64,000 bases of DNA from Phycobacter azelaicus (GTDB lineage: Bacteria > Pseudomonadota > Alphaproteobacteria > Rhodobacterales > Rhodobacteraceae): NCBI RefSeq assembly GCF_014884385.1, contig NZ_WKFH01000003.1:1440001-1504000 (forward strand), read 5' to 3'. The notes under the pieces are model-generated. The model was not told the DNA's origin. It worked only from the letters and a program-made list of their open reading frames with translations, and did no database searches. Below are positions 47,986-57,270 of the stretch, piece by piece. The position numbers and the translations under genes were made by a program. Positions within the stretch are counted from its first letter, which is position 1. Each line of letters starts with the position of its first letter.

Positions 47986-48119
47986 ACTGGTCAGATGATC
48001 ACGCTGCACCCGCGGGTGGATCACGATATTGTGCCAAGCCCGCTGACAGCGCTTGTTCATCCTGTGCGGCCTGACTAGGGCTAGGGCATAGATGCAAAGG
48101 CCGATTGGAGGACGCACCG

Positions 48120-48986
48120 ATGGAGACGCTGCGCGGCAGCCTGTTGATGGTGCTGGCCATGGCCGCCTTCGCGCTGGAGGATATGTTTATCAAATCCGCA
48201 GCCCAAAGCCTGCCGGTGGGGCTGATCCTTTTGATATTCGGCTGTGGCGGTATGGTGATCTTTGCGGCCATGGCGCGTGCGCAGGGTCAGCCCCTGTGGC
48301 ATCCGGGTTTTTGCACGCGCGCGATGGCGTTGCGCTCTTTGTCAGAGGTGGCGGGGCGGCTTTGCTATACGCTGGCCATCGCGCTGACGCCGCTTTCTTC
48401 GGCATCGGCAATCCTGCAGGCGACACCGCTGGTGGTGGCGGCTGGCGCGGTAGTCTTCTTTGGCGAGACGGTCGGCTGGCGGCGCTGGCTGGCAATCCTG
48501 GCCGGATTCATTGGCGTTTTGATCATCCTGCGCCCCGGGTTGAGCGGGTTCGAGCCTGCCTCTTTGTTTGCCGTGGCCGGAACGCTCGGCTTTGCCGGTC
48601 GCGATCTGGCAACCCGCGCTGCGCCAAAGGACATGCACAACAGCCAGCTGGGTCTTTTAGGCTTTGCCATGCTGGTGATTGCCGGCGTCATCATGCTGGG
48701 TTGGACTGGGCTCGGTGAGATGCAGGCCGCAGATCTGTCGCCTCGTATATGGCTTGATCTGACCTGTGCCACGGTCATCGGAGTTCTGGCCTATACGGCC
48801 CTGACAGGTGCGATGCGACTGGGCGAAATCTCGGTTGTGGCACCCTTCCGCTATACGCGGCTGGTCTTTGCCATGGTGCTAGGCGTGCTGGTTTTTGGCG
48901 AACGGCCCGATGCATTGACCCTGATCGGCAGTGCGGTAATCGTGGCCAGTGGAGTATTCACCCTGCTCCGCAGTCACCGTGCCTGA
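48120..48986 (+). CDS. DMT-superfamily (EamA) transporter
   Basis: 288 residues with ten TM segments in two EamA repeats (first ~1-140, second ~150-288; [20 protein letters not shown] and [20 protein letters not shown] are typical). It likely exports amino acids or metabolites from the cytoplasm. The ATG at 48120 follows GGAGGACGC; a TTG five codons upstream overlaps that RBS. It is 134 bases after the XRE gene, same strand, and could be cotranscribed. Substrate unknown. Confidence 0.87.
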   Translation: METLRGSLLMVLAMAAFALEDMFIKSAAQSLPVGLILLIFGCGGMVIFAAMARAQGQPLWHPGFCTRAMALRSLSEVAGRLCYTLAIALTPLSSASAILQATPLVVAAGAVVFFGETVGWRRWLAILAGFIGVLIILRPGLSGFEPASLFAVAGTLGFAGRDLATRAAPKDMHNSQLGLLGFAMLVIAGVIMLGWTGLGEMQAADLSPRIWLDLTCATVIGVLAYTALTGAMRLGEISVVAPFRYTRLVFAMVLGVLVFGERPDALTLIGSAVIVASGVFTLLRSHRA

Positions 48987-49042
48987 CAGGCTATGCTGAG
49001 TCATCTTGCGTCTGCCGCCGGGCGCGCTTACATCTGCCTGCC

Positions 49043-49519
49043 ATGGCCAAACAGAAATCAGATCCGAACTACAAGGTAATTGCCGAAAACCGCCGGGCGC
49101 GGTTCGACTATGCTATCGAAGAGGATCTGGAGTGTGGGATCATCCTGGAAGGCTCCGAGGTGAAGTCCCTGCGTGCGGGCGGCTCGAACATCTCGGAATC
49201 CTACGCGACCGTGGATGACGGAGAGCTGTGGCTCGTGAACTCCTACATTGCGCCTTATGAGCAGGCCAAGATGTTCAAGCACGAGGAGCGTCGCCGCCGC
49301 AAGCTTTTGGTTTCGCGCAAGGAGCTGGCGCGGCTGTGGAATGCGACCCAGCGCAAGGGGATGACCCTGGTGCCGCTGGTCCTGTATTTCAACCATCGCG
49401 GCATCGCCAAGCTGAAGATCGGCATCGCCAAGGGCAAGAAGAATCACGACAAGCGTGAAACCCAGGCAAAGCGTGACTGGTCCCGCCAGAAGCAGCGTCT
49501 TTTGAAGGACGCGCGCTAA
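49043..49519 (+). CDS. smpB: SsrA-binding protein SmpB
   Basis: 158 residues. It binds tmRNA and brings it to stalled ribosomes. Family marks: [62 protein letters not shown] and the basic C-terminal tail [14 protein letters not shown], which mimics the mRNA in the A site. Complete length. The tmRNA gene itself is not in this window. Confidence 0.97.
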   Translation: MAKQKSDPNYKVIAENRRARFDYAIEEDLECGIILEGSEVKSLRAGGSNISESYATVDDGELWLVNSYIAPYEQAKMFKHEERRRRKLLVSRKELARLWNATQRKGMTLVPLVLYFNHRGIAKLKIGIAKGKKNHDKRETQAKRDWSRQKQRLLKDAR

Positions 49520-49690
49520 AGGCCGTTTTGGCGTGCCATTTGTGTCGTGAAGTTGCAAATATTGTACCGCGTCGGTGCGCTCTCTTGCGCCTTGTGGCGG
49601 TGGGTTGTACCCATGCCCGAGCGTTTGTTGCCCGGCACATATGGCCTGGGCGGTATTGGCCCTGCGAACCTGAAGGGGAGGCCTCGAAAG

Positions 49691-50542
49691 ATGGATGATC
49701 CGAAAACCCTGGTGTCGACCGATTGGCTGGCGGCCCATTTGAAGGACCCCGACCTGCGCATTCTGGACGGCTCCTGGTACTTGCCGAACGAAAACCGCGA
49801 TCCCAAGGCCGAATATGACGCCGCTCATATACCCGGCGCGCGCTTTTTCGATATCGACGATGTGGCCGATCACCGCTCGGATCTGCCGCATATGGCGCCG
49901 CCGGTGGAAAAGTTCATGTCGCGCCTGCGGGCGATGGGCGTGGGCGACGGGCACCAGGTGGTGGTCTATGATGGTGCCGGTCTGAAATCTGCGGCGCGCG
50001 TCTGGTGGCTGTTCCGCCTGATGGGGCAGACCAACGTAGCCGTTCTGGATGGCGGTCTGCCGAAATGGCAGGCCGAGGGACACCCGGTGGAGGACCTGCC
50101 GCCGGTGATCCGTGATCGCCACATGACCGTGCGGGTGCAAAACAGCCTGGTGCGCGATGTGACGCAGGTGTCGGCTGCGGCCAAGCTGGGCGATCACGAG
50201 ATCATCGACGCCCGCGCTGCCGCCCGGTTCCGCGGCGAAGCGCCCGAACCCCGCGAAGGGCTGCGGGCAGGCCATATTCCGGGATCGAAAAACGTGCCCT
50301 ACACCGACCTTCTGAATTCCGATGGCACCATGAAGGACGCGGCCGGTATCCGCGCCACCTTCGAAGGCGCCGGTGTCGACCTCAAGAAACCTGCCATCAC
50401 CACCTGCGGCTCGGGCGTGACCGCCGCCGTTCTCAGCCTGGCCCTGGAGCGGATCGGCAAAACCGATCATGCGCTTTATGACGGCTCCTGGTCCGAATGG
50501 GGCGCCTTCCCGACCCTACCCGTTGCAACCGGAGAGAACTGA
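49691..50542 (+). CDS. sseA: 3-mercaptopyruvate sulfurtransferase
   Basis: 283 residues, two rhodanese domains (first ~8-125 with DGSWYLPNENRDPKAEYDAA, second ~160-283). The active-site loop CGSGVTA near residue 238 is the SseA/MST form rather than the thiosulfate rhodanese form. It transfers sulfur from 3-mercaptopyruvate to acceptors. RBS GGGGAGG precedes the ATG (MDDPKTLVST). Its stop overlaps the aminotransferase start, which fits, since aminotransferases can make 3-mercaptopyruvate from cysteine. Confidence 0.93.
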   Translation: MDDPKTLVSTDWLAAHLKDPDLRILDGSWYLPNENRDPKAEYDAAHIPGARFFDIDDVADHRSDLPHMAPPVEKFMSRLRAMGVGDGHQVVVYDGAGLKSAARVWWLFRLMGQTNVAVLDGGLPKWQAEGHPVEDLPPVIRDRHMTVRVQNSLVRDVTQVSAAAKLGDHEIIDARAAARFRGEAPEPREGLRAGHIPGSKNVPYTDLLNSDGTMKDAAGIRATFEGAGVDLKKPAITTCGSGVTAAVLSLALERIGKTDHALYDGSWSEWGAFPTLPVATGEN

Positions 50543-51726
50543 TGTTCGAGACCCTCAAACCCCAGCCAGCCGACAAGATCCTGGCGCTGATGCAGATGTA
50601 CCGCGAAGATCCGCGGGAGCAGAAGATCGACCTTGGCGTCGGTGTCTACAAGAACGCCGAGGGCGTCACCCCGGTGATGCGCGCGATCAAGGCGGCCGAG
50701 CACAAGCTGTGGGAAGAAGAAACCACCAAGGCCTACACCGGACTTGCGGGCGATCCTGGCTACGCCGATGCCATGATCAAGCTGATCCTTGCGGATAGCG
50801 TCGCGCGCGGAAATATTGCCGCCGCCGCCACTCCGGGCGGCACCGGCGCGGTGCGTCAGGCCTTTGAACTGATCAAGATGGCCAACCCCAAGGCGCGCGT
50901 GTTCGTGTCGGATCCGACCTGGCCGAACCACATTTCGATCCTGAAATACGTTGGCATCGAGACCGTCACCTATCGCTATTTCGACCGCGAAACCCGCGGC
51001 GTGAACTTTGGCGGGATGATCGAGGATCTGAAGGGCGCCGAAAAGGGCGATGTTGTGCTGCTGCACGGCTGCTGCCACAACCCGACCGGCGCCAACCTGA
51101 ACGTGAGCCAGTGGCAGGAGGTGATCGACCTTCTGAACGCCCGCGGCCTGATCCCGATGATCGACATCGCCTACCAGGGCTTTGGCGACGGCTTGGAGGA
51201 AGACGCGGCAGGCGTGCGCATGGTGGCGGCCCAGACGCCCGAATGCCTGATCGCGGCGAGCTGCTCCAAGAACTTCGGCATCTATCGTGAGCGCACCGGC
51301 CTTCTGATGGCGGTCAGCCAGGATGGCAGCGCCCAGGCGCTGAACCAGGGCACGCTGGCGTTCCTCAACCGGCAGAACTTCTCTTTCCCGCCGGATCATG
51401 GCGCGCGCCTGGTGACGATGATCCTCAATGATGACGCCCTGCGCGCCGATTGGGCTTCTGAGCTGGAAGAAGTACGTCTGGGCATGCTTGATCTGCGTCA
51501 GCAGCTGGCGGATGAGTTGCTGCGGCTCAGCGGCTCGGACCGGTTCGGCTTCATCGCGCAGCACCGTGGCATGTTCTCGCTGCTGGGGACCACGCCGGAC
51601 CTTGTCGAGAAGATGCGCGTTGACAATGGCATCTACATGGTCGGCGACAGCCGTATGAACATCGCGGGGCTGAACAAGACCACCGTGCCGCTGCTGGCCA
51701 AGGCCATCATCGACGCGGGCGTCTGA
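50542..51726 (+). CDS. Aspartate/aromatic amino-acid aminotransferase (class I)
   Basis: 394 residues, PLP enzyme of the AspC/TyrB type: KIDLGVGVYKNAEGVTPVM, ATPGGTGAVRQAF, CCHNPTGANL, PMIDIAYQGFGDGLEED, the PLP lysine in SCSKNFGIYRERTG, and FSFPPDHGARLV. It exchanges amino groups between aspartate or aromatic amino acids and 2-oxoglutarate. The ATG sits on the sseA stop (TGATG), so translation is coupled; a shared role in cysteine-sulfur metabolism is possible. Exact specificity cannot be decided from sequence. Confidence 0.93.
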   Translation: MFETLKPQPADKILALMQMYREDPREQKIDLGVGVYKNAEGVTPVMRAIKAAEHKLWEEETTKAYTGLAGDPGYADAMIKLILADSVARGNIAAAATPGGTGAVRQAFELIKMANPKARVFVSDPTWPNHISILKYVGIETVTYRYFDRETRGVNFGGMIEDLKGAEKGDVVLLHGCCHNPTGANLNVSQWQEVIDLLNARGLIPMIDIAYQGFGDGLEEDAAGVRMVAAQTPECLIAASCSKNFGIYRERTGLLMAVSQDGSAQALNQGTLAFLNRQNFSFPPDHGARLVTMILNDDALRADWASELEEVRLGMLDLRQQLADELLRLSGSDRFGFIAQHRGMFSLLGTTPDLVEKMRVDNGIYMVGDSRMNIAGLNKTTVPLLAKAIIDAGV

Positions 51727-51784
51727 ACGCCTGAACAAATTGACTTGGACAAATTCACCTGGGCCAAGTGAGATGAGAACGACG

Positions 51785-51814
51785 AAACGCGCTCCTGACT
51801 GGGGGCGCGTTTTC
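51785..51814 (+). terminator. Terminator of sseA-aminotransferase operon
   Basis: AAACGCGCTCC at 51785 pairs with GGGGCGCGTTT around a short loop, followed by TTTCATTT. It is 58 bases after the stop codon. Confidence 0.8.
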
Positions 51815-51844
51815 ATTTGGATGAGGGACCTTCACGAAGGGGGG

Positions 51845-52169
51845 CTCCCGCGCCCGCAGGTGCCTTGCCTGCGGCAAGACCCCTTTGCGGCCATGGGCCC
51901 GGCGCCGCTGACGCGGCGCTGGGGATTTGGCTGAGAGGCGGTTTAAGGGCAGGCCTGCCCTTAAACGCGCCTTGATCATTGTCAAGGACAGCGCACCGCG
52001 CCTCAAGGGAACCCCGCGCTTTGCGCGAGGCCGCTTATGCGGCCCTTGACCCACGGCGCGCTTTGATGAGCGGGGCTTTGACGGCAGAGGAGAGCAGCAG
52101 GTGCCGCGATAGCGGCGCCGGGCCCAACCGTAGAGGCCCAGTCTTTGACTGTGCCGGAATGGGCGGGAG
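51845..52169 (+). repeat. Structured intergenic repeat element, copy 2
   Basis: A 325-bp element with the same boundaries (CTCCCGC ... GCGGGAG) and core as 43755-44061. Hairpin A (51901-51920), hairpin B (51941-51966, now a perfect 26-base palindrome with two compensatory base-pair changes versus copy 1), the TCAAGGG/CCCTTGA branched fold (52003-52049) and hairpin A' (52100-52119) are all kept. Its arms are exchanged relative to copy 1: arm Y lies on the left and arm X' on the right. It also lies between convergent genes. Confidence 0.85.
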
Positions 52170-52205
52170 GGCGCGTCCGATGCTGGGTGAAAGAAGGTTG
52201 GACAA

Positions 52206-52234
52206 AGAAAAACGCGGCCCCGAGAGGCCGCGTT
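52206..52234 (-). terminator. Terminator of glnK-amtB operon
   Basis: On the minus strand AACGCGGCC pairs with GGCCGCGTT over a short loop, followed by TTTCTTTG. It lies just after the amtB stop. Confidence 0.85.
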
Positions 52235-52260
52235 CCTGCATCGTTGTAAGGTGGCTGGGT

Positions 52261-53571
52261 TTAGCCTGCCTTGAACTCCGGATAGGCTTCCATGCCCAGC
52301 TCCGACATGTCGAGACCATTGATCTCATCCTCTTCGGAGACACGGATGCCCATGGTTGCCTTGAGGATGAACCAGACGATCAGCGAGGCCACGAAGGTGA
52401 AGACACCGTAGGCGATGATGCCGGTCAGCTGGGTCACGAGGCTGGCGTCGCCGTAGAAGATGACCGCGATGGTGCCCCAGATGCCTGCCAGCAGGTGAAC
52501 CGGAATGGCGCCTACCACATCGTCGATCTTGAACTTGTCCAGCATCGGCACGGTGAAGACCACGATTACACCACCGACGGCACCGATCCAGAGCGCGCCA
52601 AAGAGCGTGGGGGCCAGAGGCTCAGCCGTGATCGACACGAGACCGGCCAGAGCGCCGTTCAGAACCATGGTCAGGTCGACCTTCTTGTACATCACCTGCG
52701 TCAGGATCAGTGCGGTCACAGCACCGGCCGCAGCGGCCATGTTGGTGTTGGCAAAGATGCGCGACACGTCGGAAACATCACCCACGGTGCCCATTGCCAG
52801 CTGCGAGCCGCCGTTGAAGCCGAACCAGCCGAGCCACAGGATGAATGTGCCGAGCGTTGCCAGAGCCAGGTTGGAACCGGGCATCGGGTTGACGCGGCCA
52901 TCCTTGTACTTGCCCAGACGCGGGCCGAGGACGATGGCGCCGGCCAGAGCAGCCCAGCCACCTACGGAGTGAACGACGGTGGAGCCTGCGAAATCGGAGA
53001 AGCCCATTTCAGACAGCCAGCCGCCACCCCACTGCCAGGACCCGGAAATCGGGTACATGAAGCCGGTCAGGACAACGACAAAGGCCAGGAAAGGCCACAG
53101 TTTGATGCGCTCGGCCAGGGCACCGGACACGATGGACGCGGTTGCCGCCACAAACACCAGCTGGAAGAAGAAGTCAGAGCCGACCGAAGCGTAGTCAAGC
53201 GCGGCATCTGCTGCGGATACGCCAACCGCATCCAGCACGGTCTGACCACCGAGCGAGAAGAAGCCGTTGAACTCGCCCGGATACATGGTGTTGAAGCCGA
53301 CCAGCCAGTACATGATGGCCGCGATCGAGTAGAGCGCGATGTTCTTGGTCATCTGCATGGTGACGTTCTTCGAACGCACCAGCCCGCCTTCGAGCATCGC
53401 GAAACCCGCAGCCATGAAGAACACCAGGAAGCCTGCCATGCAGAACAGCAGGGTCGTCATGATGTAGGGACCGATTTCGTCAAAACCCGGCGCAGCCGCG
53501 TCCTGGGCCAGTGCCAGACCCGGCAGGGCGGCAAACCCAAGGGTGGCAAGTGAAAGTTTCAGTTTACGCAT
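52261..53571 (-). CDS. amtB: Ammonium transporter AmtB
   Basis: 436 residues. A signal peptide (LATLGFAALPGLALAQ) is followed by the eleven-helix Amt fold: FMAAGFAMLEGGLVRSKN, DFAGSTVVHSVGGWAALAGA (conserved His of the pore), WFGFNGGSQ, and PVHLLAGIWGTIAV (second pore His). It conducts ammonium into the cell when nitrogen is scarce. It is downstream of glnK by 25 bases, the usual glnK-amtB operon, so GlnK is its partner regulator. Confidence 0.96.
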   Translation of the reverse strand: MRKLKLSLATLGFAALPGLALAQDAAAPGFDEIGPYIMTTLLFCMAGFLVFFMAAGFAMLEGGLVRSKNVTMQMTKNIALYSIAAIMYWLVGFNTMYPGEFNGFFSLGGQTVLDAVGVSAADAALDYASVGSDFFFQLVFVAATASIVSGALAERIKLWPFLAFVVVLTGFMYPISGSWQWGGGWLSEMGFSDFAGSTVVHSVGGWAALAGAIVLGPRLGKYKDGRVNPMPGSNLALATLGTFILWLGWFGFNGGSQLAMGTVGDVSDVSRIFANTNMAAAAGAVTALILTQVMYKKVDLTMVLNGALAGLVSITAEPLAPTLFGALWIGAVGGVIVVFTVPMLDKFKIDDVVGAIPVHLLAGIWGTIAVIFYGDASLVTQLTGIIAYGVFTFVASLIVWFILKATMGIRVSEEDEINGLDMSELGMEAYPEFKAG

Positions 53572-53596
53572 CTGTATTTTCCTCCAGAACGAGCGC

Positions 53597-53935
53597 TTAG
53601 AGCGCCTCGAGGTTGGTTTCGCCGGTGCGCACACGCACGGCCTGTGCCACATCCAGGACAAAGATCTTCCCATCGCCGATCTTGCCCGTGCGCGCGGTGG
53701 ACGAGATGGTGTCCACCACCTGGTCTGCCAGCTCGCTCGGCACTACGATTTCCAGTTTGACCTTGGGTACGAAGTTCACTTCGTATTCGGCACCACGGTA
53801 GATTTCCGTGTGGCCTGCCTGGGCTCCAAAGCCTTTGATTTCCGTCACCATCAGACCTGAAACACCGATTTTGGTCAGCGCTTCGCGGACCTCCTCGAGT
53901 TTGAAGGGTTTGATGGCTGCTATGATCATTTTCAT
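53597..53935 (-). CDS. glnK: Nitrogen regulatory PII protein GlnK
   Basis: 112 residues, complete. MKMIIAAIKPFKLEEVREAL, the T-loop with uridylylation Tyr51 in GHTEIYRGAEYEVNF, and the nucleotide-binding GKIGDGKIFVLDV. It binds ATP/ADP and 2-oxoglutarate and plugs AmtB under nitrogen excess. It leads the operon. A GG-N10-GC sequence at 53981-53995, of -24/-12 (sigma-54) type, lies upstream and could provide nitrogen control. Confidence 0.97.
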   Translation of the reverse strand: MKMIIAAIKPFKLEEVREALTKIGVSGLMVTEIKGFGAQAGHTEIYRGAEYEVNFVPKVKLEIVVPSELADQVVDTISSTARTGKIGDGKIFVLDVAQAVRVRTGETNLEAL

Positions 53936-54274
53936 CTCGACACCCTTTTCTGGACGGTTCTGTCCGCTCCATTCGCACCCGCAGAAAAGCGGCCACCCCG
54001 AGTCGGGGGAACAGGAAGGGGCCTGTTTGGCGGGGCAGGAGGGGGCATTGGCCTAATTATTTTGCTTAAAAAAGCATCAATGCTGTATTTTTGGGCGATT
54101 TGAGGAGGGAGTTTGCTGCAAAACTGCCCCTCTACAAAGCAGATGGATCGGTTTATTGTTCCCAAAACGGGCAAACCGGGCAGCAGAGCAATAAAGCATT
54201 AACCAGAACTTTGGTCTCGGCGCCGGGCGGAATACTGGACGGCACACCGGGTAGATACTGGGCAGGATACGGAC
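53936..54274. other. Divergent promoter region between glnK and a PBP gene
   Basis: 339 bases without a supported gene. It holds the candidate sigma-54 site for glnK (53981-53995) and an AT-richer patch (54055-54095, with ATTATTTTGCTTAAAAAAGC) that could contain promoters for the penicillin-binding protein gene at 54275. Confidence 0.45.
53981..53995 (-). promoter_or_regulatory. Candidate sigma-54 (-24/-12) promoter of glnK-amtB
   Basis: Minus strand TGGCCGCTTTTCTGC keeps the invariant GG and GC with exactly ten bases between, and matches TGGC and TGC of the consensus. It ends 45 bases before the glnK start. It is a single short match, so moderate only. Confidence 0.35.
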
Positions 54275-56485
54275 ATGGCACAAGGTTCAGGGCGCAGGCC
54301 ACTGGTAGCGGACAAGCGCTATCCCAAGAGTGGATCCCGAAGGACGGCAAAGTCGGCACGCAAGCCCGCGCAAGGCCGGAAATCTCCGGGCCTGTTAAAG
54401 CGCCTGTTCTTTGGGTCTTCGAAAAAGAAGCCAGCCACCCGTCAGGCTGCGCGGCGCAAACGCGGCTTTATCGGAACACTGCTTTTGCCGTTTCGCTGGC
54501 TCTTTCGACTCGTCTGGGGGTTTACCTGGCGTGTTGGGCTGATCTGCACTGCATTGGTCGCGCTGGCCGTTGGCTATCAATACGTGAACCTGCCTGAGGT
54601 TTCGGCTCTTTTGGACGGGCGGGCCCGCGGCTCTGTCACGCTTTTGGACGAAAAAGGTGAGGTCTTTGCATGGCGTGGAGACCAGTTCGGCGGGGTCGTG
54701 ACCACCGAGACGGTTTCAAGGCATCTCAAAAACGCGATAGTCGCCACCGAGGACAAGCGGTTCTACCGTCATTTCGGCATCTCGCCGCGCGGCATCGCAA
54801 GCGCGGTGCGCATCAACCTGAGCGAAGGGCGCGGGCCGCTCTCGGGTCATGGTGGCTCGACCATCACCCAGCAGACGGCGAAACTCTTGTGCCTCGGTCA
54901 GGTTTATGACCCCGATGTCTGGGAGAGCGAACGCGCCTATGAGGCGGATTGTCGGCAGGGCTCCTTGTGGCGCAAAGCGACCGAGGCGGTCTACGCAATG
55001 GCGATGGAGGCTAAGTACACCAAGGACGAAATCCTCTCTATCTATATGAACCGCGCCTATATGGGCGGAGGCGCTTACGGGGCAGAGGCCGCCGCGCAGC
55101 GCTATTTTGGCAAATCCGCAAACCAGGTGAGCGCTGCCGAGGGCGCCATGATTGCCGGCTTGCTGACGGCGCCGTCCTCTCTTGCGCCGACCAACAACCT
55201 CAAACGCTCACAGGATCGCGCGGCGACCGTGCTGCGCCTGATGAACGAGCAGGGGTACCTCTCGGCAGAGGAAACCCGGTATGCCCAGAGCAATCCGGCC
55301 GAGCTGAGCGAGGCGGCTGAGGCCCGGGCAGGCGGCTATTTTGCCGATTGGGTCATGGATACCGTGCCTAGCTTCCTTGGCGATCAGACGACCGAGGATG
55401 TCGTGATCCGCACAACTCTGGACCAGCGCCTGCAGGCGGCGGTCGAAGAAGCGATGAAGCATGTCTTTGCGACCAAGGTGCGCGAAGGCTCGAAAGCGCA
55501 GGCCGCCATCGTGGTGATGAGCGCTGATGGCGCCGTGCGGGCCATGGTGGGTGGGCGCAAAACGCGCGTCTCTGGCGTGTTCAACCGGGCCACACAGGCC
55601 AAGCGGCAGACCGGTTCGGCCTTCAAGCCGTTTGTCTATGCCACCGCGCTGGAGCTTGGCTATTCTCCGCTCGATATGGTGCTGGATGCACCCTATTGCC
55701 TGAATATTCCGGGGTCAGGCGAGTGGTGCCCGCAGAACTACACGCGTAAATACTATGGTGAGATCACCCTGACGCAGGCGTTGCGGGACTCTCTGAATGT
55801 CCCGGCGGTCAAGATTTCCGAAGCTGTCGGCCGTGATCTTGTGCGCCGCGTGGCGGGAGATTTTGGCATCGACAACAAGATGGCGGAAGGGCCGGCTCTG
55901 GCCCTGGGCGCTTCGGAGAGCACGCTTCTGGAGATGACAGGCGCATATGCCGGTATCCTGAACGGCGGCTCTTCGGTAACGCCTTACGGGCTGACGTCTC
56001 TCAGTCTCGTGGAGGATACGGAGCCTCTGATGGGGACCAGTGGCGGCATGGGCGAGAGGGTGATCCGCCCGGAGGCAGCAAGGCAACTGGTCTGGATGAT
56101 GGAAAAGGTGATCTCCGAAGGCACTGGCCAGCGCGCTCAGATCCCCGGCTGGCAGGCGGCTGGGAAATCCGGCACCACGCAGGCTGCGCGCGATGCCTGG
56201 TTCATCGGCTTCACTGCGGACTACGTGGCAGGCGTCTGGATGGGCTATGATGACAATACGCCGCTGACCGGCGTGACCGGGGGCGGCTTGCCGGCTGAGA
56301 TCTGGCACGAGGCCATGGTGCGTGTGCATGAAGGGCTGGAACCGAAGCCGCTTCCAATGCAGGAACCGGCGCCGGTGGCGCGGACTGAACAGCGAAACAA
56401 CGGGTCAGGCAACAGACCTCGTCTGGGACAAGAACTTGGTCGCGCGGTCGATGGCATCCTGCGGGATATTTTCGGGAACAACTGA
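54275..56485 (+). CDS. Class A penicillin-binding protein (PBP1A family)
   Basis: 736 residues. A strongly basic cytoplasmic N terminus (~60 residues) and one TM helix (VGLICTALVALAVGYQYV) precede the GT51 glycosyltransferase (EDKRFYRHFGISPRG with catalytic Glu, GGSTITQQTAKLL) and the transpeptidase domain with Ser448 in RQTGSAFKPF, SLN (DSLNVP) and KSGTTQ. It polymerises and cross-links peptidoglycan on the outer face of the inner membrane. The Pro-rich/basic C terminus is likely a linker. ATG placed after GGATACGGAC; upstream region AT-rich. Confidence 0.92.
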   Translation: MAQGSGRRPLVADKRYPKSGSRRTAKSARKPAQGRKSPGLLKRLFFGSSKKKPATRQAARRKRGFIGTLLLPFRWLFRLVWGFTWRVGLICTALVALAVGYQYVNLPEVSALLDGRARGSVTLLDEKGEVFAWRGDQFGGVVTTETVSRHLKNAIVATEDKRFYRHFGISPRGIASAVRINLSEGRGPLSGHGGSTITQQTAKLLCLGQVYDPDVWESERAYEADCRQGSLWRKATEAVYAMAMEAKYTKDEILSIYMNRAYMGGGAYGAEAAAQRYFGKSANQVSAAEGAMIAGLLTAPSSLAPTNNLKRSQDRAATVLRLMNEQGYLSAEETRYAQSNPAELSEAAEARAGGYFADWVMDTVPSFLGDQTTEDVVIRTTLDQRLQAAVEEAMKHVFATKVREGSKAQAAIVVMSADGAVRAMVGGRKTRVSGVFNRATQAKRQTGSAFKPFVYATALELGYSPLDMVLDAPYCLNIPGSGEWCPQNYTRKYYGEITLTQALRDSLNVPAVKISEAVGRDLVRRVAGDFGIDNKMAEGPALALGASESTLLEMTGAYAGILNGGSSVTPYGLTSLSLVEDTEPLMGTSGGMGERVIRPEAARQLVWMMEKVISEGTGQRAQIPGWQAAGKSGTTQAARDAWFIGFTADYVAGVWMGYDDNTPLTGVTGGGLPAEIWHEAMVRVHEGLEPKPLPMQEPAPVARTEQRNNGSGNRPRLGQELGRAVDGILRDIFGNN

Positions 56486-56680
56486 TCGCGCCTCGGAAGA
56501 AACGGACTCCCCGCCCGTCTAGGCTGTGCTGACGGATCTAAAAGACAGCTGAGCATGACGCCGCCGCTCACTGCGCGGCACCATGCTCAAAGGAACAGAG
56601 GGCTTACCGGGACAGAGGCATTTTCTAATGCAGATGTCCGGGCGGGAGCACCCTGACCGATGGACGAAAGACCGGTTGGG

Positions 56681-57268
56681 TCAGCTCAGGCGCTTCAGCT
56701 CCGCGATCATCTTGTCGATGTCACCGCGGTTCCGGTCAAGGATCGCGCCAATCTCGGTCCGTTCGGTCAGCAGCAGGTTCACGCCTTCGATGTACATATT
56801 GAAGAACAGATCCTTGCCAGAGCGGTCCGACACAAGGAAGGTCACTTCGAAAGGGGACTGCCCCTGCAGATAAGCGATGGTCGAAACCTCGTACCATTTT
56901 TTCACGCGCTTGACGCCCGTCACCTCAAGTCGCCCGCCAATGAATTCGCGGAAGCGCTGGCCGTATTTGCGCGAGATGTAGCCCTGGAAAGCCTTTGAAA
57001 AGGCTTTTTTCTGCGCGGCGCTTGCGCGGCGGCCGTCAACACCCATGGCATAGGCCGCAATATAGGAGGTATCGCTGTAGCGCCCGAAGATACGTTCGAA
57101 ATCCCGGTACATCGCAGTTTCCGATTTGCCCGAGGCGATGACATTGTTGATGTCGGTCACGAGAGCATTGATCAGACGGCCTGCGGATCCCTCATCGAGG
57201 GCAGACAGTGCGGCTGGTGCGACCAGAGTTGCGGCCCCTGCGGCGGCAAGAAACATACGACGTTTCAT
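56681..57268 (-). CDS. mlaC: MlaC/Ttg2D family lipid-binding protein
   Basis: 195 residues. An N-terminal signal (FLAAAGAATLVAPAALSA) leads to the MlaC fold: MYRDFERIFGRYSDTSYIAAYAMG, AFSKAFQGYISRKYGQRFREF, RVKKWYEVSTIAYLQGQSPFEV and LFFNMYIEGVNLLLTERTEIG. It ferries phospholipids across the periplasm between outer and inner membrane. It begins 2 bases after mlaA ends, so mlaA-mlaC is an operon; the Mla ABC genes are not adjacent here. Confidence 0.88.
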   Translation of the reverse strand: MKRRMFLAAAGAATLVAPAALSALDEGSAGRLINALVTDINNVIASGKSETAMYRDFERIFGRYSDTSYIAAYAMGVDGRRASAAQKKAFSKAFQGYISRKYGQRFREFIGGRLEVTGVKRVKKWYEVSTIAYLQGQSPFEVTFLVSDRSGKDLFFNMYIEGVNLLLTERTEIGAILDRNRGDIDKMIAELKRLS

Positions 57269-57270
57269 CG

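Noticed and set aside
51979..53553. Long plus-strand frame opposite amtB and through the structured repeat
   Set aside because: The amtB product is unmistakable on the minus strand; the frame reads through hairpin DNA and has low-complexity His/Gln-rich content.
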